DNA of 64,000 bases, taken from Actinomyces sp. oral taxon 171 str. F0337 (GTDB lineage Bacteria; Actinomycetota; Actinomycetes; Actinomycetales; Actinomycetaceae). A model generated the notes under the pieces. The model was not told the DNA's origin, ran no database searches, and was given only the letters and a program-made list of their open reading frames with translations. How positions within the stretch are numbered: the first letter of the stretch is position 1; each line of letters starts with the position of its first letter. The position numbers and the translations under genes were made by a program. Where the stretch lies: assembly GCF_005696555.1 (NCBI RefSeq), contig NZ_CP040005.1, forward strand, positions 2,294,001 through 2,358,000. Direction: 5' to 3'. Positions 60,324 through 64,000 of the stretch are shown here, one piece after another.

Positions 60324-61259
60324 CTACAGGAGGTCCTGAAGATAAGCCTCCAGGCGCTCCGTGGAGTCGGCCGGGGTGAAGCCTGCGGCCTTGATCCTCG
60401 TGAGATCCAGGGCCGAGCTCAGCGGCCGGGGCGCGATCCCCTCCTGACCCGCGTAGTACTCCTCAGTGGTGACAGGCGTGACCTCGTCGGGACTGTGGCC
60501 GGCGCGCTCGTAGACCCGTTTGGCGACGTCGGCCCATGAGACGATCGGCCCCTCGCCGGAGAGGTTGTAGGTGCCGAACTCGGCGCCCGAGGCGAGAAGG
60601 TGGATGATGCCCGCCGCCAGATCGGAGGCGAAGGTGAGACGACCGGTCTGGTCGCCCACGACCCGCGGGCTGACACCGCGCTCCGCCAGGGAGAGCATCG
60701 TCTTGACGAAGTTCTTGCCGTCGCCGACCACCCATGAGGTACGCACCAGGTAGTGCCGGGGACAGACGCTGACGGCAGCGTCCCCGGCGGCCTTGGACTG
60801 TCCGTAGACCCCCAACGGCGAGGGAGACTCCTCCTCGGCGTGGACAGCCGTCACGCCGTCGAAGGTGTACTCGGTGGACAGATGCACCAGGGTCAGGTCG
60901 TGCTGCACGGCCGCCCGGGCCAGGTTGACCGGGCCGACCGTGTTGGCCCGCCAGGACAGGCGGCGTCCCTCAGGAGTCTCCGCCCCGTCCACGTCGGTCC
61001 AGGCCGCGGCATTGATATTGATGATGATGTCGTAGCTCGCCCAGTCCCAGGAGGACATGGCGGCCGCATCTGAGATGTCCACCTCCGGCAGATCGACGCC
61101 GGTGGGTTCGAAACCCGCCTGTGGCAGCAGGGCCATGAGCGCGCGCCCCAATTGGCCGTTGGCGCCGGTGAGGAGAACACGGCCACGCACCTGCCCGCCT
61201 CGGCACCCGGCGCACGGGAGGGAGGTCTCCTCGGCCCCCAGAGGTTCAGTGTCGTTCAC
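60324..61259 (-). CDS. rmlD: dTDP-4-dehydrorhamnose reductase
   Basis: Last enzyme of dTDP-L-rhamnose synthesis, reducing the 4-keto group with NAD(P)H. The 311-residue short-chain dehydrogenase has RVLLTGANGQLGRALMALLP (dinucleotide site), IININAAAWTDVDGAE, LVHLSTEYTFDG, the catalytic GVYGQSKAAGD and YLVRTSWVVGDGKNFVKTML. A 25-residue N-terminal extension with CAGC follows GTG 61259; a GTG at 61190, nearer the Rossmann fold, is an alternative start. The pathway's dehydratase (rmlB) is not in this window. Confidence 0.93.
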   Translation of the reverse strand: MNDTEPLGAEETSLPCAGCRGGQVRGRVLLTGANGQLGRALMALLPQAGFEPTGVDLPEVDISDAAAMSSWDWASYDIIININAAAWTDVDGAETPEGRRLSWRANTVGPVNLARAAVQHDLTLVHLSTEYTFDGVTAVHAEEESPSPLGVYGQSKAAGDAAVSVCPRHYLVRTSWVVGDGKNFVKTMLSLAERGVSPRVVGDQTGRLTFASDLAAGIIHLLASGAEFGTYNLSGEGPIVSWADVAKRVYERAGHSPDEVTPVTTEEYYAGQEGIAPRPLSSALDLTRIKAAGFTPADSTERLEAYLQDLL

Positions 61260-61353
61260 GGCCCGTCTCTTCCTTCCCGCATGCGTCGTTTCGCCGACGC
61301 CTCACCATGGGTCATAGCCCGTCGATGAACACTACACGAGCGCGCCGGCCACT

Positions 61354-61370
61354 TTGGTCGATATCACCAA
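61354..61370. promoter_or_regulatory. Interrupted palindrome upstream of rmlD
   Basis: TTGGT (61354-61358) and ACCAA (61366-61370) flank the palindrome GATATC, about 95 bp before the rmlD start, in the 150-bp gap before the glycosyltransferase stop. A TAGTGT on the minus strand follows as possible -10. Confidence 0.3.
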
Positions 61371-61409
61371 GGACAAACGGCATACCGCGCTCCGCACAGG
61401 GGTGCGGCG

Positions 61410-62531
61410 CTAGCGCGCCATGGCGGCGCGGTAGGCCTCGACGTGCGCCTGGGCGGAGGCCTTCCAAGTGAACTCGGCCGCCCGATCGAGGGCTGCGGCC
61501 CCCAGTGCCCGGCGCCGCTCGGGCTGGGCATCCAGGACCACGAGGCCACGGGCAATGGCCTGGACGTCCGATCCGCAGTAGGCGACGGCGTCGCCTCCGA
61601 CCTCCGGCAGACTCAGCTCGCGAGTGGTGAGCACGGCGGCCCCGCAGGCCATGGCCTCGAGAACCGGCAGGCCGAAGCCCTCGCCGATGGAGGGATAGGC
61701 CAGGATCTCGCAGCCGGACAGGAATCCGGGCAAATCCTCAAGAGGCAGGTAGCCGGGCCGCAGGACGTTCAGGTGCCGGGGCACCTGAGCCAGGACCGGC
61801 TCGATCTCCTCATCCCAGCCGGGACCGCCGGCCAGCACCAGGGCCGGGGCGTCCTCGGAGTCGCGGAAGACGTCGATCCAGGCGCGCACCAGGTTGGGAA
61901 CGTTCTTGCGAGGCTCCAAGGTCCCCAGGAAGCCGATGTAGCGCTTGCCCTCCAGGCCGAGGGAGGCGGCCACACGGGCCCTCTCAGCGTCGTCGACCGG
62001 GTGGAACACGGAGGTATCCACACCGTGGTAGGCGACGTGAAAGCGCTCGGGATCGCCACCGGCGTATGCGATGGTCTCGTCACGGGTGGCCTGGGAGGGC
62101 ACGATCAGCGCGTCGGACCCGCGCACGGCCCGACGGATGGCGCGGGAGAAGAACTTCTGCTTGAAGGGCGAGTGCGCCTGCGGGTGGGAGAAGAACGTGG
62201 CGTCGTGGAGGGTGACGGCCACGGGCACCTGGTGCAGCACCGGAAAGGTGTAGTGGGGCGAGTGCAGGACATCAGGGCGGATCCGATGGATGAGTGCCGG
62301 CAGCCCCGTCTGCTCCCAGGCCATCCGGGCACCGCGCGACTCCATGGACTCAGGCACCGGGAAGAGGTGAGCGCTGGGCACCTTGGCGGAGAAGTGCGCG
62401 ACATCCCGCTGCTGGACGGCCATGGCCAGGTTGACGCCGGAGGCGATGAGCTCGGGCACGAGGTCGTCGACATAGCGCCCCACGCCTCCGAGATCAGCCG
62501 GGATCGCCGTTGCATCAAGAAGAACCTTCAT
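61410..62531 (-). CDS. Glycosyltransferase family 4 (GT-B fold)
   Basis: A 373-residue GT-B enzyme: N-terminal domain LLDATAIPADLGGVGRYVDD with the acceptor-side GGVGRY, LHSPHYTFPVLHQVPVAVTL, DALIVPSQATRDE. The C-terminal donor domain has RYIGFLGTLEPRKNVPNLVR and the EX7E region GCEILAYPSIGEGFGLPVLE followed by AMACGAAVLTT. It is typical of mannosyl- or rhamnosyltransferases in surface polysaccharide clusters; the exact sugar cannot be read. Start ATG 62531, divergent from the next glycosyltransferase by 47 bp, has no strong ribosome binding site. Confidence 0.93.
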   Translation of the reverse strand: MKVLLDATAIPADLGGVGRYVDDLVPELIASGVNLAMAVQQRDVAHFSAKVPSAHLFPVPESMESRGARMAWEQTGLPALIHRIRPDVLHSPHYTFPVLHQVPVAVTLHDATFFSHPQAHSPFKQKFFSRAIRRAVRGSDALIVPSQATRDETIAYAGGDPERFHVAYHGVDTSVFHPVDDAERARVAASLGLEGKRYIGFLGTLEPRKNVPNLVRAWIDVFRDSEDAPALVLAGGPGWDEEIEPVLAQVPRHLNVLRPGYLPLEDLPGFLSGCEILAYPSIGEGFGLPVLEAMACGAAVLTTRELSLPEVGGDAVAYCGSDVQAIARGLVVLDAQPERRRALGAAALDRAAEFTWKASAQAHVEAYRAAMAR

Positions 62532-62578
62532 GACGGCAGGCTACCGCGCCGCGCGCGGCCACCCCGTACTCTGAGCCC

Positions 62579-63832
62579 ATGAGCGCAGATCACTCCCGCC
62601 CGGCGCACTCCCCGGCCCCTTCCTCCTCCCCCGCCTCCCGCACCACGACCTCCAGGTCCTCCAGCGCCAGCGGCTCCCGTCCGTCGGCTCGCCCCCGCGG
62701 TCCACGAGTGGGCCTGGTGGTTGAGCAGCTGTGGCAGCCCGTCCCCGGGGGCTCGGGCACCTACATCGTCGAGCTCTCCCAGGCCCTGCGCGCCCGGCGG
62801 GTGCCCGTGGCCGGGATCACCGCCCATCATCAGGGGGCTCCATCGCCCAGGGAGGTCGGCCTGCCACCGATGCCGATGCGCTCCTCCCACCTGCCGCGCA
62901 CCGCCCTGTACGAGTCCTGGAACCGCCTGGGGCTGCCGCGGGCCGAGTCCATCCTGCCCGGCGCCCAGCTCATTCACGCCACCACCTGGGCCCTGCCCCC
63001 CACCTCGCTGCCACTGGTCGTCACTGTGCACGACCTGGCCTTCCTGCGCGCACCGGAGCACTTCACCCCACGCGGCAACGCCTACTTCAGCCGCTCCCTG
63101 GAGCGCGTCATCGCCGAGGCGAGCGCCATCATCGTGCCCTCCCAGGCCACCGCCGACGACTGCATCGCGGCAGGGATCGACGCCGCCCGCCTCTACGTCA
63201 TTCCGCACGGGGTGCGCACCCGGGCCGTCAGCGACAAACAGATCGGGAGCTTCCGCGCCACCCGGGGCCTCGCACGCGACTACATCCTGTGGACGGGCAC
63301 GCGCGAGCCCCGCAAGAACCTGCTGGGACTGCTGCGGGCCTTCGCGCTCCTCATCGAGGAGCACAACGAGGAGCACAACGACGTCGGCGACCTCGACCTG
63401 GTCCTCGTCGGTCCGGTCGGATGGGGCGACGATGCCGTCGAGCGCGAGCTGCTGACCCGGCTGGGTGATCGGGTCCACGTCACCGGCAGGCTCGACGACG
63501 ATGAGCTGGCTGCCGCCTACAGCGGCGCCCGCGCCTTCTGCTTCCCCTCCGTCTGGGAGGGCTTCGGTCTGCCGGTCCTGGAGGCCATGGCCTACGGGAC
63601 CCCGGTGGTCACCAGCGCCGGGACCTGCATGGCCGAGGTGACCGGGGAGGCGGGCCTGCTGGCGGATCCCTCCTCGCCGCACGAGATCGCGGACCGGCTC
63701 GCCCGGGCCGTCGGCCCGGAGCACGACGAGCTGGCCCGGGCCGGCCGCGAGCGCGCTCGGACCTTCACCTGGGACGCCTGTGCAGCTGCGCACACGGAGG
63801 TCTATCACGCCCTCATCGGAGGTGCGGTGTGA
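62579..63832 (+). CDS. Glycosyltransferase family 4 (GT-B fold)
   Basis: A 417-residue GT-B enzyme, clearly paralogous to the divergent neighbour: RVGLVVEQLWQPVPGGSGTY, HATTWALPPTSLPLVVTVHD, ASAIIVPSQATADDCIAAGI, DYILWTGTREPRKNLLGLLR, and the EX7E region ARAFCFPSVWEGFGLPVLEA. A Ser/Pro/Arg-rich N-terminal extension of about 40 residues precedes the fold. The stop overlaps the next glycosyltransferase gene (GTGA). Likely rhamnan or related polysaccharide assembly. Confidence 0.92.
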   Translation: MSADHSRPAHSPAPSSSPASRTTTSRSSSASGSRPSARPRGPRVGLVVEQLWQPVPGGSGTYIVELSQALRARRVPVAGITAHHQGAPSPREVGLPPMPMRSSHLPRTALYESWNRLGLPRAESILPGAQLIHATTWALPPTSLPLVVTVHDLAFLRAPEHFTPRGNAYFSRSLERVIAEASAIIVPSQATADDCIAAGIDAARLYVIPHGVRTRAVSDKQIGSFRATRGLARDYILWTGTREPRKNLLGLLRAFALLIEEHNEEHNDVGDLDLVLVGPVGWGDDAVERELLTRLGDRVHVTGRLDDDELAAAYSGARAFCFPSVWEGFGLPVLEAMAYGTPVVTSAGTCMAEVTGEAGLLADPSSPHEIADRLARAVGPEHDELARAGRERARTFTWDACAAAHTEVYHALIGGAV

Positions 63833-64000
63833 CGCAGCCCGTCAGGCGTCCCTCAGCTCGCGTTGTCATCGTCAACTGGCGTCAGGCCGAGCTGACGATC
63901 CGGGCAGCCCGGTCCATCCGAGAGCAGCTGGGAGACGGGGACGTGCTCGTCGTCGTGGACAACGCCTCCGGCGACGGCTCGGTCGAGCAGCTGCGCCGGG
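63829..64000 (+). CDS. Glycosyltransferase family 2, cut by window end
   Basis: The first 57 codons of a GT-A protein: GTG start 63829 overlapping the previous stop, then RVVIVNWRQAELTIRAARSI and VLVVVDNASGDGSVEQLRR, the family-2 nucleotide-binding start typical of rhamnosyltransferases. The rest lies beyond the window. Confidence 0.85.
   Translation, partial: MTQPVRRPSARVVIVNWRQAELTIRAARSIREQLGDGDVLVVVDNASGDGSVEQLRR

Overview
The window is a 64-kb piece of a high-GC Gram-positive chromosome, most likely Actinomyces (oral A. oris / A. naeslundii type). This rests on the coding style (very high G+C at third positions, many GTG starts and ATGA/GTGA overlaps), on actinobacterial signature genes (whiB, mtrAB-lpqB, DUF3499, Rv3235-type, TIGR03089, DUF5719) and on a sialidase plus GH42 beta-galactosidase island. 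It is almost entirely chromosomal core. I see no transposase, integrase, phage gene, CRISPR array, tRNA or rRNA.

Layout. 1-1780: 3' part of a tandem TPR gene with unusual composition. 1832-6594: sbcD-sbcC DNA-end nuclease. 6785-13824: a membrane protein, GH42 beta-galactosidase and a sialidase, with a divergent DUF4862-type gene. 13940-23093: rplJ-rplL and rpoB-rpoC on the minus strand, with an L10-type leader. 23437-27715: DUF6912, a CpaE-like ATPase, a SAF-domain protein, an HTH protein and a conserved hypothetical. 27905-32314: LysM protein, Rv3235-family protein and, convergently, secA. 32634-39007: comF, hpf and the mtrA-mtrB-lpqB signalling operon; lpqB is frameshifted. 39286-46903: a block of membrane protein, DUF4129, DUF4350, MoxR ATPase, DUF58, SpoIIM-like and RDD, in the order I recall from M. 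tuberculosis around Rv3689-Rv3695. 46959-56842: the conserved whiB neighbourhood (Trm112-like, DUF3499, metallopeptidase-like, DUF5719, giant GT2 membrane protein, whiB) plus TIGR03089 and manA. 56910-64000: rhamnose-type cell-wall polysaccharide genes (rmlC, rmlA, rmlD), a DUF2142 membrane protein and three glycosyltransferases, the last cut by the window end.

How they fit. Transcription and translation core genes (rplJL, rpoBC), protein export (secA), ribosome hibernation (hpf) and envelope signalling (MtrAB-LpqB) sit beside envelope construction: mannose-6-phosphate isomerase, dTDP-rhamnose enzymes, and glycosyltransferases including a 1370-residue GT2/membrane fusion. The sialidase and beta-galactosidase fit trimming of host mucin-type glycans.

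Most unusual signals: (i) the near-identical 126-bp TPR repeats with a composition gradient; (ii) two copies of a CGTACCGGTACG palindrome 36 bp apart between rmlC and manA; (iii) a perfect 22-bp palindrome upstream of whiB; (iv) a signal-less sialidase with two lectin-like domains, divergent from a TIM-barrel gene; (v) one-base disruptions in lpqB and moxR, both near G/C homopolymers; (vi) the MoxR/DUF58/DUF4350/DUF4129/SpoIIM/RDD block, conserved but with no known function.
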